Assembly: GCA_030544685.1 (NCBI GenBank)
Contig: CP086683.1
Location: forward strand, 5,456,001-5,520,000
Origin: Pseudomonas sp. B21_DOA
Lineage (GTDB): Bacteria > Pseudomonadota > Gammaproteobacteria > Pseudomonadales > Pseudomonadaceae
Reading direction: 5' to 3'
Length of the DNA: 64,000 nucleotides
In this document: piece after piece, positions 9,378 through 19,247 of the stretch
How positions within the stretch are numbered: position 1 is the stretch's first letter
Layout: each line of letters begins with the position of its first letter
The notes under the pieces: model-generated
Database searches by the model: none
What the model was told of the DNA's origin: nothing
The model's input: only the letters and a program-made list of their open reading frames with translations
Translations under genes and position numbers: made by a program

Positions 9378-10043
9378 TCAGTCCAGCAGCGCCAAGGCTT
9401 CGGCGGTGCATTCCTGAATGCGCGCCCAGTCGCCATTCTTGATCCACTCCGGATCAAGCATCCAGCTACCGCCCACGCACATGACGTTTTTCAGCGCCAT
9501 GTAGCTCTTGATATTGGCCGGGCCGACGCCACCAGTCGGGCAGAATTTCACTTCGCCGAACGGGCCGCCAAGGGCCTTGATTGCCGCCACGCCACCGCTG
9601 ACTTCCGCCGGGAACAGCTTGAAGCGGCGATAGCCCAGACCATAGCCTTCCATGATCCCCGAGGCGTTGCTGATGCCTGGCAACAGCGGAATCGGGCTGT
9701 CGACGCTGGCTTCGAGCAGGTCGCGGGTGATGCCCGGGGTGACGATGAATTGCGAGCCTGCCGCTTCCGCTGCTGCGAGCATGTTGCGGTCGAGCACGGT
9801 GCCGGCACCGGTCATCAATTCCGGACGCTGTTCACGCAGGATCTGAATCGCCTTGAGGCCGAACTGCGAACGCAGGGTCACTTCCAGCGCGGTCAGGCCA
9901 CCGGCGGCGAGCGCGTCGGCCAGTGGCAGCACGTCCTGTTCGCGGGCGATGGTGATCACTGGCAGGATCCGCGCCTTGGCGCAGAGACTGTCGATCAGGG
10001 CAACTTTGTCCGCCATGGAAACGGTCGGGGATGGGGTTGTCAT
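9378..10043 (-). CDS. eda: KDPG aldolase Eda
   Basis: 221-residue 2-dehydro-3-deoxy-phosphogluconate aldolase, last enzyme of the Entner-Doudoroff route, giving pyruvate and glyceraldehyde 3-phosphate. The Schiff-base lysine is Lys142 in RRFKLFPAE and the acid/base Glu54 lies in ALEVTLRS; the phosphate site is GGVGPANIKSY. I choose the ATG at 10043 (MTTPSPTV) because AAGGAACAG precedes it; an upstream ATG at 10070 overlaps pgl. Third gene of zwf-pgl-eda. Confidence 0.95.
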   Translation of the reverse strand: MTTPSPTVSMADKVALIDSLCAKARILPVITIAREQDVLPLADALAAGGLTALEVTLRSQFGLKAIQILREQRPELMTGAGTVLDRNMLAAAEAAGSQFIVTPGITRDLLEASVDSPIPLLPGISNASGIMEGYGLGYRRFKLFPAEVSGGVAAIKALGGPFGEVKFCPTGGVGPANIKSYMALKNVMCVGGSWMLDPEWIKNGDWARIQECTAEALALLD

Positions 10044-10060
10044 AGCGGCTGTTCCTTGGC

Positions 10061-10774
10061 TCATGGGCACCAGTAAATCTCTAACGTAGGTTGCAGAAAC
10101 GCGCGCACCGGCATGGCCGCGACGTCGTCGGATGCCAGCGCGGCATTCAGGGTGGTCAGTTTCGACTGACCGGAAATCGACAGGATCTTGTGCTTAGCCG
10201 AGGCCAGCAGCGCGCGGCTCATGGTCAGGCGCTGCCGCGGCACGCTGGGCGCCAGCATCGGCCAGCAACGGCGCGTGCCGTCGGCCTGCAACGCCTCAGT
10301 CAGGTTCGGGCTGTCGGGGAACAGCGACGCGGTGTGGCCGTCATCGCCCATGCCCAGCACCAGTACGTCGATCGGCGGCAACTCGGCGAGCAAACGGTCA
10401 GCCTGCTCGGCGGCCTGCTCAACGTTGGCTGCCGCGCTGTAGAGACTGAGAAATTGCGCCTTGGCTGCCGGGCCTTTGAGCAGGTATTGCTTGAGCAGGC
10501 CGGCATTGCTGTCGGCGTGTTCGACCGGCACCCAGCGCTCGTCGGCCAGGGTCACAACGACTTTCGACCAGTCCAGCTCCTGCTTGGCCAGGTGCTGGAA
10601 AAACGCTACCGGGCTGCGCCCGCCGGACACCACCAGTACCGCGTTGCCGCGCGCCGCAATGGCGTCGCTCAGTTGCTTGGCAACGTTCAGCGCCAGGCCT
10701 TCGGCGAGCAGCACCGGGCTGTTGAATTCGCGGGCAGTCACGCCCGCCGGCAGTTGCACATCAGATATCGCCAT
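10061..10774 (-). CDS. pgl: 6-phosphogluconolactonase Pgl
   Basis: 237-residue DevB-type lactonase hydrolysing 6-phosphogluconolactone. Motifs [11 protein letters not shown] (near 46-56), LADERWVP (near 76-83) and [14 protein letters not shown] (near 141-154) match the family. Its start overlaps the end of zwf by 14 nt, implying translational coupling, and eda begins 17 nt after its stop. Confidence 0.95.
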   Translation of the reverse strand: MAISDVQLPAGVTAREFNSPVLLAEGLALNVAKQLSDAIAARGNAVLVVSGGRSPVAFFQHLAKQELDWSKVVVTLADERWVPVEHADSNAGLLKQYLLKGPAAKAQFLSLYSAAANVEQAAEQADRLLAELPPIDVLVLGMGDDGHTASLFPDSPNLTEALQADGTRRCWPMLAPSVPRQRLTMSRALLASAKHKILSISGQSKLTTLNAALASDDVAAMPVRAFLQPTLEIYWCP

Positions 10775-12227
10775 ACCACGACCTCCCGTCCCGCGTGATC
10801 AAAGCAATGGAGCTCATCGGCCCCCACGACCCGGCCGCATACGGCTTGGGCGCGTCACCGGATTTCTTCCACCCGGCGATCAGCTGGTCACACCACTTCC
10901 ACGCGGCTTCGATTTCATCTTTACGGACAAACAGGTTCTGATTGCCGTTCATCACTTCCAGCAACAACCGCTCATAGGCATCGGGGATCCGCGCGCTACG
11001 CCAGGTGTCGGAGAAATTCAGTTGCAGCGGGCCGCTGCGCAGTTGCATACCCTTGTCCAGGCCCTGCTCTTTGGTCATCACGCGCAAGGAAATGCCTTCG
11101 TCCGGTTGCAGGCGGATGATCAGTTTGTTGCTGATCTGCAGGCGCTGCTCCGGGGCGAAGATGTAGTGCGACGGTTCCTTGAAGTGGATGACGATCTGCG
11201 ACAGCTTCTGCGGCATACGCTTGCCGGTACGCAGGTAGAACGGCACGCCGGCCCAGCGCCAGTTGCGGATGTCGGCACGCAGGGCGACGAAGGTTTCGGT
11301 GTCGCTCTGGGTGTTGGAATTCGGTTCTTCGAGGTAACCCGGAACGGATTTGCCCTCGCTGTGGCCAGCGATGTACTGGCCGCGCACCACTTGTGTGGTC
11401 AGGCCTTCCGGGCTGATCGGCGCGAGCGCCTTGAGCACTTTCACTTTCTCGTCACGGATGCTGTCGGCGGACAGGTCGGCCGGCGGGTCCATGGCAATCA
11501 GGCAGAGCAGCTGCAACAGGTGATTCTGGATCATGTCGCGCAGTTGGCCGGCCTTGTCGAAATAGCCCCAGCGGCCTTCGATGCCGACCTTCTCGGCGAC
11601 GGTGATTTCCACGTGGGAAATGTAGTTCTGGTTCCACTGGGTTTCGAACAGGCTGTTGGCGAAACGCAGGGCGATCAGGTTCTGAACGGTCTCTTTGCCC
11701 AGATAGTGGTCGATGCGGTAGGTGCGGTCTTCCGGGAAGAACTGCGCGACGGCGTCGTTGACCTTGCGCGACGACTCCAGGTCAGAGCCGATCGGTTTTT
11801 CCAGCACCACTCGAGTATTTTCGGCCAGACCGACTTTTTCCAGGTTCTCGCAGATTGCGCCGTACACCGCTGCCGGGGTGGCGAAGTACGCGATCATGCG
11901 CTGACTGCTGCCGACCAGTTCCGCCAGCGCCACGTAATCTTCAGCCTTGAGGAAATCGACATGCAGATAGGTCAGGCGCGCGAGAAAGCGCTCAGCCACG
12001 GTTTCGTTCAGCTCTTTGCCGACGTAACGGCGCAATTCGGCGGCGATGAACGCCATGTGCTGCTGCTCGCTGCCGGGCTCACGGGCCAGCGCGATGATGC
12101 GCGTGTCCTCATGCAGCAGATCGGCACCGTCAAGGTGATACAGGGCAGGAAACAGCTTGCGCAGGGCCAGATCGCCAAGCGCGCCGAACAAGGCAAAGGT
12201 GCACGGTTCAACCGTAATGGAAGGCAT
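10761..12227 (-). CDS. zwf: Glucose-6-phosphate 1-dehydrogenase Zwf
   Basis: 488 residues; oxidises glucose 6-phosphate with NAD(P)+. The dinucleotide motif reads [11 protein letters not shown] (residues 15-25; the usual second residue pattern GASGDLA has Leu for Ser), and the substrate-binding signature RIDHYLGKE is at 171-179. First gene of zwf-pgl-eda, divergent from hexR. Upstream sit a candidate HexR operator (12295-12309) and an AAGAACAA Hfq/Crc motif close to the ATG. Confidence 0.95.
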   Translation of the reverse strand: MPSITVEPCTFALFGALGDLALRKLFPALYHLDGADLLHEDTRIIALAREPGSEQQHMAFIAAELRRYVGKELNETVAERFLARLTYLHVDFLKAEDYVALAELVGSSQRMIAYFATPAAVYGAICENLEKVGLAENTRVVLEKPIGSDLESSRKVNDAVAQFFPEDRTYRIDHYLGKETVQNLIALRFANSLFETQWNQNYISHVEITVAEKVGIEGRWGYFDKAGQLRDMIQNHLLQLLCLIAMDPPADLSADSIRDEKVKVLKALAPISPEGLTTQVVRGQYIAGHSEGKSVPGYLEEPNSNTQSDTETFVALRADIRNWRWAGVPFYLRTGKRMPQKLSQIVIHFKEPSHYIFAPEQRLQISNKLIIRLQPDEGISLRVMTKEQGLDKGMQLRSGPLQLNFSDTWRSARIPDAYERLLLEVMNGNQNLFVRKDEIEAAWKWCDQLIAGWKKSGDAPKPYAAGSWGPMSSIALITRDGRSWYGDI

Positions 12228-12232
12228 GATGT

Positions 12233-12240
12233 TTGTTCTT
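12233..12240 (-). promoter_or_regulatory. Hfq/Crc (CA) motif before zwf
   Basis: Sense AAGAACAA, six bases before the zwf ATG, fits AAnAAnAA and covers the ribosome-binding region. Confidence 0.45.
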
Positions 12241-12294
12241 TTATCAAGTTAAGCTACAAATACCTTTTTTCAAGGCATCACTCAAGGGAAAATG

Positions 12295-12309
12295 TAGTAA
12301 TAACCACAA
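12295..12309. promoter_or_regulatory. Candidate HexR operator in the zwf-hexR gap
   Basis: TAGT-AATAACC-ACAA, one mismatch from the HexR consensus TTGT-N7/8-ACAA, inside a wider imperfect palindrome TGTAGTAATAACCACAACA (12293-12311). HexR is known to repress zwf in pseudomonads. Confidence 0.6.
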
Positions 12310-12444
12310 CATTTTCGCAGAATACTCAATCCGAGTGGTGGTCGCCCGGACGCATCAGTAGGATAGGCCACCGTCACGGGCCATATCAAAGGCCCAATTT
12401 GCATAGCCCGACGCAACTCTGCGTCGGTGAATCAGGAATTCCAT

Positions 12445-13314
12445 ATGGACCGCGTGCGAAATTTACTGGAACAGATCCAGAGTCGCCTTGAAGAGCTGAA
12501 CAAGGCCGAACGTAAGGTCGCCGAGGTGATCCTGCTCAACCCGCAGCAGGCCACCCGCTTCAGCATCGCCGCCCTCGCCCAGGCCGCTTCGGTGAGCGAG
12601 CCGACGGTCAACCGTTTCTGCCGTTCGTTCGGTGTCAGCGGTTACCCCGAGCTCAAGCTGCAATTGGCGCAGAGCCTGGCCAGTGGCGCGGCGTATGTCA
12701 GCCGTGCGGTTGAAGCCGATGACAATCCCGAGGCCTACACGCAGAAGATTTTCGGCAGCGCCATCGCCTCGCTGGACAGCGCGTGTCAGGCACTCGACCC
12801 GAACCTGATCAGCCGCGCCGTCGACCTGCTGATCCAGGCCCGGCAGATCCATTTCTTCGGCCTCGGCGCTTCAGCCCCGGTGGCGCTCGATGCGCAGCAC
12901 AAGTTCTTCCGCTTCAACCTTGCGGTCACCGCGCATGCCGATGTGCTGATGCAGCGGATGATTGCTTCGGTGGCGCACACCGGTGAGCTGTTCGTGATCA
13001 TTTCCTACACCGGCCGCACCCGCGAGCTGGTGGAAGTGGCACGGATCGCTCGGGAGAACGGTGCTTCAGTGCTGGGCCTGACGGCGGAGAATTCGCCGCT
13101 GGCCAAGGCGAGTACCTTGAGCCTGAATATTCCGTTGCCGGAAGACACCGACATTTATATGCCGATGACCTCGCGAATCATTCAGTTGACGGTGCTGGAT
13201 GTGTTGGCGACGGGGATGACCTTGCGCCGTGGCGTGGATTTCCAGCCGCATCTGCGCAAGATCAAAGAGAGCCTGAATGCCAGCCGGTATCCGGTTGGGG
13301 ATGAGTTCAACTGA
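12445..13314 (+). CDS. hexR: HexR, KDPG-responsive transcriptional repressor
   Basis: 289-residue RpiR-family regulator: an N-terminal HTH_6 domain (about 1-77; [20 protein letters not shown] is the recognition region) and a C-terminal SIS sugar-phosphate domain (about 120-255; [24 protein letters not shown]). In Pseudomonas HexR represses zwf, edd and gap-1 and is released by 2-keto-3-deoxy-6-phosphogluconate. The ATG at 12445 follows AGGAATTCC; an in-frame GTG at 12427 is less likely. Divergent from zwf. Confidence 0.95.
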   Translation: MDRVRNLLEQIQSRLEELNKAERKVAEVILLNPQQATRFSIAALAQAASVSEPTVNRFCRSFGVSGYPELKLQLAQSLASGAAYVSRAVEADDNPEAYTQKIFGSAIASLDSACQALDPNLISRAVDLLIQARQIHFFGLGASAPVALDAQHKFFRFNLAVTAHADVLMQRMIASVAHTGELFVIISYTGRTRELVEVARIARENGASVLGLTAENSPLAKASTLSLNIPLPEDTDIYMPMTSRIIQLTVLDVLATGMTLRRGVDFQPHLRKIKESLNASRYPVGDEFN

Positions 13315-13325
13315 TCTCTGTCGGC

Positions 13326-13439
13326 TGATCGTTCCCACGCTCTGCGTGGGAATGCCTCAAGGGACGCTCCGCGTTCCGGCTCCGAAAGGGACGCAGAGCG
13401 TCCCGGGCTGCATTCCCACGCAGAGCGTGGGAACGATCA
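13326..13439. repeat. REP doublet, class A
   Basis: TGATCGTTCCCACGCTCTGC... with inverted partner ending GTGGGAACGATCA. Its last three bases serve as the stop codon of the converging mutarotase gene. Confidence 0.9.
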
Positions 13440-14291
13440 AGCCGCCGCCCACGCCTGCAAACTCAAATGCGCCTTCTCTCCCGGCGCCAGATGCAGGCTG
13501 TCGGTGCCACCCGCCGCCGCCTCCACGCAGACGAATTCAGAAATCTCATCCCAGCTCACCCCCAGCAACGGACGTGCGCCTGGGTGCCACACCACGGTGT
13601 CGCCACTGTCGCCGGTATCAATGCACAACTCGCGTTGCCAAGCGTGATCCTTGAGCTGCAATTCGCCGCCATGCTGGAACACTCGCTGACAACCACCATC
13701 AACGCGCAACTCGCCTTCCTGCTGGCAAACCTGACGATTCAACTGATCATAACCCTGCGCACCTTCGAGGCCAGACAGCGCTATCTCGCCGACATCGCCA
13801 ATACGCCAGTAAGCGTGCAAAGCCTGGCTCAACTGGCACGGCATGTCGTCTTGATGCTCGGTACTCAGGCGTAATTCCATGCGTTCGCCCAAATGCGCGT
13901 GCAGGTCGACCTGCCAATCGCACAGCTGCAATTGCCAGTGCAGGCGCACGCCGTCTTCGGCGCTGCTGCTGTCGAGCAACTTCCAGTCGAGCAATCGCGC
14001 CCAACCGTGCGACGGCCACGCATTTTCGCTTGGATGACGGCCATACCAAGGCCAGCACACCGGCACGCCACCGCGAATCGCGCCGACATGCGGCCACTTC
14101 GCCGCGCACCACAACCACGGTTTTTGCCCACGCGGCTGAAAGTGCAGCAATTGCGCCCCCTGCCGACTGAACACCGCCTGACACAACGGATGATCGATCA
14201 CCAACACGTCGCGCATCTGATAGCGCTCCCAGGCGAACACCGGTCGCTCGCGCAGGGATTTGAAGAAGCGTTGCAGCGGATGCTCATGCAT
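13437..14291 (-). CDS. D-hexose-6-phosphate mutarotase (YeaD-like)
   Basis: 284-residue aldose-1-epimerase family protein. RGGVPVCWPWYG and the catalytic-His region SHGWARLLDW are typical of the YeaD/hexose-6-phosphate mutarotase branch, and the general base Glu is expected in SEFVCVEAA near residue 255. It interconverts alpha and beta anomers of glucose 6-phosphate, useful next to Zwf. The stop TGA lies in the end of the REP at 13326-13439. Probably transcribed with the gts-oprB genes or from its own promoter. Confidence 0.88.
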   Translation of the reverse strand: MHEHPLQRFFKSLRERPVFAWERYQMRDVLVIDHPLCQAVFSRQGAQLLHFQPRGQKPWLWCAAKWPHVGAIRGGVPVCWPWYGRHPSENAWPSHGWARLLDWKLLDSSSAEDGVRLHWQLQLCDWQVDLHAHLGERMELRLSTEHQDDMPCQLSQALHAYWRIGDVGEIALSGLEGAQGYDQLNRQVCQQEGELRVDGGCQRVFQHGGELQLKDHAWQRELCIDTGDSGDTVVWHPGARPLLGVSWDEISEFVCVEAAAGGTDSLHLAPGEKAHLSLQAWAAA

Positions 14292-14350
14292 TGGCTACGG
14301 TCCTGAAAATCATGGGGTACTTATCAATCCAAAAGCCTTGCATAGCACTT

Positions 14351-14481
14351 TGTGGCGAGGGATTTATCCCCGCTGGGTCGCGAAGCGGCCCCAAATCCGA
14401 TAAACACAATCTGGCTGATACACCTCGCTGAATGGTTTCAGGGCCGCTTCGCAGCCCAGCGGGGATAAATCCCTCACCACA
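14351..14481. repeat. REP doublet, class D (GGGATTTATCCCC type)
   Basis: TGTGGCGAGGGATTTATCCC and GGGATAAATCCCTCACCACA flank inner GCGAAGCGGCCC/GGGCCGCTTCGC arms. Same class at 19086-19220 and 54841-54975. Confidence 0.88.
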
Positions 14482-14516
14482 AATGCGTACGACCCAACCC
14501 TTTCTGCGGTTCTCGC

Positions 14517-14545
14517 AAAAAAAGCGGACAGCCTGGGCTGTCCGC
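14517..14545 (-). terminator. Rho-independent terminator after oprB
   Basis: On the minus strand GCGGACAG-cccagg-CTGTCCGC followed by seven T residues, 38 nt after the oprB stop. Confidence 0.9.
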
Positions 14546-14582
14546 AAAATGCGCACATAGAGAGGAGCTTATCGCAGACGCG

Positions 14583-15932
14583 TCAGAACGTTGACTGAAT
14601 TTTCAGGCCAGCGACCAAAGCGTTATCGACTTCATCCACACCGCCCGGATGGGTGATGTATTGCAGGTTGGGACGCACGGTCAGCCAGTTGGTGACGTGG
14701 AAGCCGTAGTTGAGTTCGTAGTTGTATTCGGTCTCACGAATCGGCGAGAACGCGGCGTTGTCGTAGTCGGAAACACCGTTGGAGGCGTTCAGCAGTTCAG
14801 CGTTGCGCTTGACGTCCTTGTTGACGTGGATACGCGCTGCGCCAATACCGATGTCATCTTTCGGACGGGCATCGAACGGGCCTTTGTAGACAAACATCAC
14901 CGACTGGTAGTTGTCGATGAAGTTGGTGTCCTTGTCGTGGAAGGTCGCGTTGGCGGCGATGTTCAGACCGCGAGTCGCATCACCGTTGTGGCTGGTGAGT
15001 TGCTGCTGCGCGACGAACCAGTAACCGCTTTTGCTGTTGTGCGATTTGTAGGCGTCACCGGTGGTCGCCGCGTCGAAACCGTTGACGTCTTCGCGAACGT
15101 CGTCGGCATCGGCCGTGCTCTTGTAGTAACCGACGCGGTATTCGCCCGGCAGGCTGTTGACCTTCGGCGACCAGACCAATTCAACCGGCAGAACGGTACC
15201 CTTGGTGCCACTGCCGCTGAGCTTGAAGCCGTTGCCGTGTTCCAGCTGCGACGGGTTCTGGTTGTACGCACCGATCTGCGCGTAGAGCTCGTCGTTGATG
15301 TTGTACTTCACGCGGATCGCGGCCTGGCTGACTGGCCAGTTGTACCAGATGTTGGTTGCCCAGTTACCCACTTGCGAACCGCAGAACGCGAGGTTCTGGA
15401 AATCGCACGGGAAGGTGTTGAAGTCTTCGCCTTCGCCGAAATAACCGGCCTTGACGTCGAGCTTGTTGTCGAAGAACTGGTGCTGGATCCACAACTGGGT
15501 CAAACGCACCATATGGCCACGGCCGTAGACCTCCTGCGAGGAGCTGAGGGTGCCGGCACGTGGATCACCAACGCGGTCGTTGGAGATGTTGTAGCCGTTA
15601 CGGTTGGTCAGCTGGATCTTCGCTTGCGTGTTGTCCCAGCCCCACAGTTTCTGCAGATCGAGGGCCACGCCGAGGCCGAACTGGTCGCTGTAGCGGCCGG
15701 TCTTGTCGTCGTCATAACCACCGTGCAGGTTGGCGCCCATCTCGCCAACGTAGTCGGCCTTGATGTCGATACCCTGCTCAATCAGCTTGGTGCGCTCGCC
15801 GCCCCAGTCGCCGGTCATCCACTTGGAGTCGGAGCTGAACGCATCCGCCGCCATCGCATTACCGGCCAGCACCAGTGCAGCTGCCGCAGAAACCTGGCAG
15901 ATCAACCGGGCATTGACGTGTTTCTTTTTCAT
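14583..15932 (-). CDS. oprB: Carbohydrate-selective porin OprB
   Basis: 449-residue outer-membrane porin for glucose and other sugars. Signal peptide about 1-28 (ending AMAADAF), then the OprB barrel with the early motif WMTGDWGGERTKL and an aromatic C-terminal strand ending IQSTF, as needed for Bam insertion. It follows gtsD after about 190 nt containing a REP. A CA motif AACAATAA lies upstream of a GAGGATGTAGGG ribosome site. Confidence 0.95.
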   Translation of the reverse strand: MKKKHVNARLICQVSAAAALVLAGNAMAADAFSSDSKWMTGDWGGERTKLIEQGIDIKADYVGEMGANLHGGYDDDKTGRYSDQFGLGVALDLQKLWGWDNTQAKIQLTNRNGYNISNDRVGDPRAGTLSSSQEVYGRGHMVRLTQLWIQHQFFDNKLDVKAGYFGEGEDFNTFPCDFQNLAFCGSQVGNWATNIWYNWPVSQAAIRVKYNINDELYAQIGAYNQNPSQLEHGNGFKLSGSGTKGTVLPVELVWSPKVNSLPGEYRVGYYKSTADADDVREDVNGFDAATTGDAYKSHNSKSGYWFVAQQQLTSHNGDATRGLNIAANATFHDKDTNFIDNYQSVMFVYKGPFDARPKDDIGIGAARIHVNKDVKRNAELLNASNGVSDYDNAAFSPIRETEYNYELNYGFHVTNWLTVRPNLQYITHPGGVDEVDNALVAGLKIQSTF

Positions 15933-15948
15933 CCCTACATCCTCGTCT

Positions 15949-15956
15949 TTATTGTT
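15949..15956 (-). promoter_or_regulatory. Hfq/Crc (CA) motif before oprB
   Basis: Sense AACAATAA, 16 nt before the oprB ATG and next to the ribosome-binding site; fits AAnAAnAA. Confidence 0.55.
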
Positions 15957-16027
15957 ATTAACTGTTTTTATCTAACGCGGTTTACATAAAGTGCGACGAA
16001 TGACAGGCCATTCACCGCGTTTGCCCT

Positions 16028-16117
16028 TGTGGGAGCGGGCTTGCTCGCGAATGCGGAGTGTCAGTCAATACATGTGTTGCCTGACACTCCGCATTCGCGA
16101 GCAAGCCCGCTCCCACA
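16028..16117. repeat. REP doublet, class B
   Basis: GTGGGAGCGGGCTTGCTCGC and GCGAGCAAGCCCGCTCCCAC with inner inverted GCGGAGTGTCAG/CTGACACTCCGC arms, between gtsD and oprB. Confidence 0.9.
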
Positions 16118-16125
16118 TTTGTTTT

Positions 16126-17285
16126 TCAGCGGCCTTTGAACTGCGCCACATTTGCCGACCGGGTTTCGCTCTGCACTTGGCCCGCAACGCCCAGACGCTC
16201 ACCGGTGTTGGCATCAAACAACAACACTTTCGACGGATCGAACTGCAGCGTCAGGCTTTCGCCCACCTGCGGTGCCACGTCCGGCGCCAGTCGGCAGCAG
16301 ACCTTGGTGTCATTCAGGTTGACGAATACCAGCGTGTCCGGGCCGGTCGGTTCCGTGACCTGCACTTCAGCGCGGATGCTCGGCAGACCATTGCCCTCGC
16401 CGTTCGCCAGACAGATCTGCTCCGGGCGCAGGCCGAGGATCACTTCGCGATCTTCAAGCCCGGCGTCCTGCATGCTCATCGGCAATTCACAACGCGCCTG
16501 GCCGCTGTCGAGCAGCGCCAGCAGACGACCGTCCTTGCGCTGCAAACGCAGGGGGATGAAGTTCATCGGCGGCGAACCGATGAAGCTCGCCACGAACAGG
16601 TTCGCCGGGTCGTTATAAATGTCTTTCGGCGTACCGAACTGCTGAATGATGCCGTCCTTCATCACCGCGACTTTATCGCCCAGGGTCATCGCTTCGATCT
16701 GGTCGTGGGTCACGTAGACCGTGGTGGTTTTCAGGCGCTGGTGCATCAGTTTCATTTCGGTGCGCATCTCGACGCGCAGCTTGGCGTCGAGGTTGGACAG
16801 GGTTCGTCGAACAGGTAGATCTTCGGCCGCCGCGCCAGAGCACGGCCCATCGCCACGCGCTGTTGCTGACCACCGGAGAGCTGGCCCGGCTTGCGATTGA
16901 GCAGGTGTTCGATCTGCAACAGCTTGGCCACGCGGGCGACTTCTTCGTCGATCGCTGCCTGCGGCATCTTGCGAATCTTCAGGCCGAACTCGATGTTCTC
17001 GCGCACGCTCATGGTCGGATACAGCGCGTAGGACTGGAACACCATGGCGATGTCGCGATCCTTGGGGCTCATGCCGCTGACGTCCTGGTCACCGATCATG
17101 ATCGCGCCGCCGGTGATGGTTTCCAGCCCGGCGATGCAGTTCATCAAGGTCGATTTGCCGCAGCCCGACGGGCCGACAAGGATCAGGAATTCACCGTCCT
17201 TGATCGACAGTTCGATGTTCTTCAGGGTGTCCGGCAGGCCGGCCCCGTAGGTCTTGTTTACGTTGCGAAGTTCAAGCGTAGCCAT
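16126..17285 (-). CDS. gtsD: Glucose ABC transporter ATPase GtsD (MalK-like; frameshifted in this sequence)
   Basis: ATPase subunit powering GtsABC glucose uptake. Walker A GPSGCGKST (about 39-47), signature LSGGQQQR (about 137), Walker B KIYLFDEP, and a C-terminal MalK-type TOBE regulatory domain. The frame breaks at 16800-16802: the sense strand has GAA CCC TGT where GAA CCC CTG TCC (one more C) restores DEPLSNLDAKLR and a 386-residue protein. ATG at 17285. It begins 2 nt after the gtsC stop. Confidence 0.9.
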
Positions 17286-17287
17286 GA

Positions 17288-18133
17288 TTACCCCTTGACC
17301 GCGCCGGCCGTCAGCCCGCGCACGAAATACTTGCCTGCGACCACATAGACCAGCAGGGTCGGCAGGCCGGCGATCATCGCCGCTGCCATATCCACGTTGT
17401 ATTCCTTGGCGCCGGTGCTGGTGTTGACCAGGTTATTGAGCGCCACGGTGATCGGTTGCGAATCACCACTGGAGAACACGACCCCGAAGAGGAAGTCGTT
17501 CCAGATCTGGGTGAACTGCCAGATCAGGCAGACCATGATGATCGGCGTCGACATCGGCAGAATGATGCGGCGGAAAATCGTGAAGAACCCCGCGCCATCC
17601 AGACGCGCAGCCTTGACCAGCGCATCGGGAATGCTCACGTAGTAGTTGCGGAAGAACAGCGTGGTGAACGCCAGACCGTAGACCACGTGCACGAACACCA
17701 GGCCGGTGGTGGTGCTCGCCAGGCCCATCTTGCCGAGGGTGAACGAGGCCGGCAGCAGCACGGTCTGGAAGGGCAGGAAGCAGCCGAACAGCAGCAGACC
17801 GAAGAACAACTGCGAACCACGGAAGCGCCACATCGACAGCACATAACCGTTCAATGCACCGATGGCGGTGGAGATGATTACCGCCGGTACGGTGATCTTG
17901 ATCGAGTTCCAGAAGTAGCCGTCAACCGTGGCCCAGGCCTTGACCCAGCCGATGCCGCTGACCACGGTCGGCCAGCTCAACAGGTTGCCGGTGCTGATGT
18001 CTTCCGGGGTCTTGAAGCTGGTCAGCAACATGACCACCAGCGGCACCAGATAGAGGAACACCGCGAGGATCAGCACCGCGTAGATCGCGATGCGGCTCAA
18101 GCTGATGGCGGGTTTGGCAGCAAGACTAGTCAT
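17288..18133 (-). CDS. gtsC: Glucose ABC transporter permease GtsC
   Basis: 281-residue inner-membrane permease of the MalG type with six predicted transmembrane segments (first about 13-36) and the EAA-loop ALVKAARLDGAGFFTIF near 185-201 that contacts GtsD. Start overlaps the end of gtsB by 8 nt. Part of gtsABCD. Confidence 0.93.
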   Translation of the reverse strand: MTSLAAKPAISLSRIAIYAVLILAVFLYLVPLVVMLLTSFKTPEDISTGNLLSWPTVVSGIGWVKAWATVDGYFWNSIKITVPAVIISTAIGALNGYVLSMWRFRGSQLFFGLLLFGCFLPFQTVLLPASFTLGKMGLASTTTGLVFVHVVYGLAFTTLFFRNYYVSIPDALVKAARLDGAGFFTIFRRIILPMSTPIIMVCLIWQFTQIWNDFLFGVVFSSGDSQPITVALNNLVNTSTGAKEYNVDMAAAMIAGLPTLLVYVVAGKYFVRGLTAGAVKG

Positions 18134-19034
18134 TACGCTTGGTCCTCAGCTCGGAGTACAGGTAAGGCACGATGATCGCGAGGATCGCACCGAGCATCAG
18201 AATCGCACTGGCCGAGCCCATGCCCATCTGGCCGCGACTGAAGGTGAAGGAATACATGAACATCGCTGGCAGGTCGGAGGAATAACCCGGGCCGCCGGCG
18301 GTCATCGCCGCAACGAGGTCGAAGCTCTTGATCGCGATGTGCGCCAGGATCATCACCGCACTGAAGAACACCGGACGCAGGCTTGGCAGCACGACTTTCC
18401 AGTAGATGCGCGGCATGCTCGCGCCGTCGATCTGCGCCGCGCGGATGATCGATTGATCGACGCCACGCAGGCCGGCGAGGAACATCGCCATGATGAAGCC
18501 CGAGGCTTGCCACACAGCGGCGATCACCAGGCAGTAGACCACGCGATCGGGGTCGATCAGCCAGTCCAGACGGAAGCCTTCCCAGCCCCAGTCACGCAAC
18601 AATTTGTCCAGGCCCATGCCCGGGTTGAGCAGCCATTTCCACGCGGTACCGGTGACGATCATCGAGAGCGCCATCGGGTACAGGTAAATGGTGCGGATGA
18701 AGCCTTCGCGACGGATGCGCTGGTCGAGGAAGACCGCCAGCAACACGCCGATCACCAGGGTGATGCCGATGAACATGCCGCCGAACACGGCGAGGTTCTT
18801 GCTCGCCACCCACCAGCGATCGTTGTCGAACAACCGCGCGTATTGCGCCAGGCCGGCCCACTTGTAGTTGGGCAGGAAGGTCGAGGTGGTGAACGACAGA
18901 ATGAACGTCCACAGGATGTAGCCATAGAAGCCCACCAGCACGATGAACATGCTCGGCGCCAGCACCAGTTTTGGCAGCCAGCGTTGCAATGCATCGAACG
19001 GCGAGGCCTTGCTGAACACAGCAACAGAACTCAT
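18126..19034 (-). CDS. gtsB: Glucose ABC transporter permease GtsB
   Basis: 302-residue MalF-type permease with six membrane segments and the EAA-like loop SIIRAAQIDGASMPRIYWK. I start at the ATG at 19034 (MSSVAVFSK); an in-frame GTG at 19046 has no ribosome site. A 213-nt gap with a REP follows gtsA, a common place for reduced downstream expression after a binding-protein gene. Confidence 0.93.
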   Translation of the reverse strand: MSSVAVFSKASPFDALQRWLPKLVLAPSMFIVLVGFYGYILWTFILSFTTSTFLPNYKWAGLAQYARLFDNDRWWVASKNLAVFGGMFIGITLVIGVLLAVFLDQRIRREGFIRTIYLYPMALSMIVTGTAWKWLLNPGMGLDKLLRDWGWEGFRLDWLIDPDRVVYCLVIAAVWQASGFIMAMFLAGLRGVDQSIIRAAQIDGASMPRIYWKVVLPSLRPVFFSAVMILAHIAIKSFDLVAAMTAGGPGYSSDLPAMFMYSFTFSRGQMGMGSASAILMLGAILAIIVPYLYSELRTKRND

Positions 19035-19085
19035 GGGGAAATCCACAATAAGGGTTTACGAAAGCATTCCCTTGTAGGAGTGAGC

Positions 19086-19220
19086 CCTGTGGCGAGGGAT
19101 TTATCCCCGATCGACTGCGCAGCAGTCGCGAAATCATTACATGCGGTATTTCACACACTGCACCGCTGCAACTTTCCGGGGTCGCTTCGCAACCCATCGG
19201 GGATGAATCCCCTCACCACA
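19086..19220. repeat. REP doublet, class D, between gtsA and gtsB
   Basis: CCTGTGGCGAGGGATTTATC and a partner GGATGAATCCCCTCACCACA. Position between binding-protein and permease genes suggests a transcript-stability role, by analogy with malE-malF. Confidence 0.85.
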
Positions 19221-19247
19221 AACGCCCACTCCCACAGGGGCCAAGCA

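Noticed and set aside
10461..12491. 676-codon open frame opposite zwf and pgl
   Set aside because: Shadow frame over two enzymes with intact motifs.
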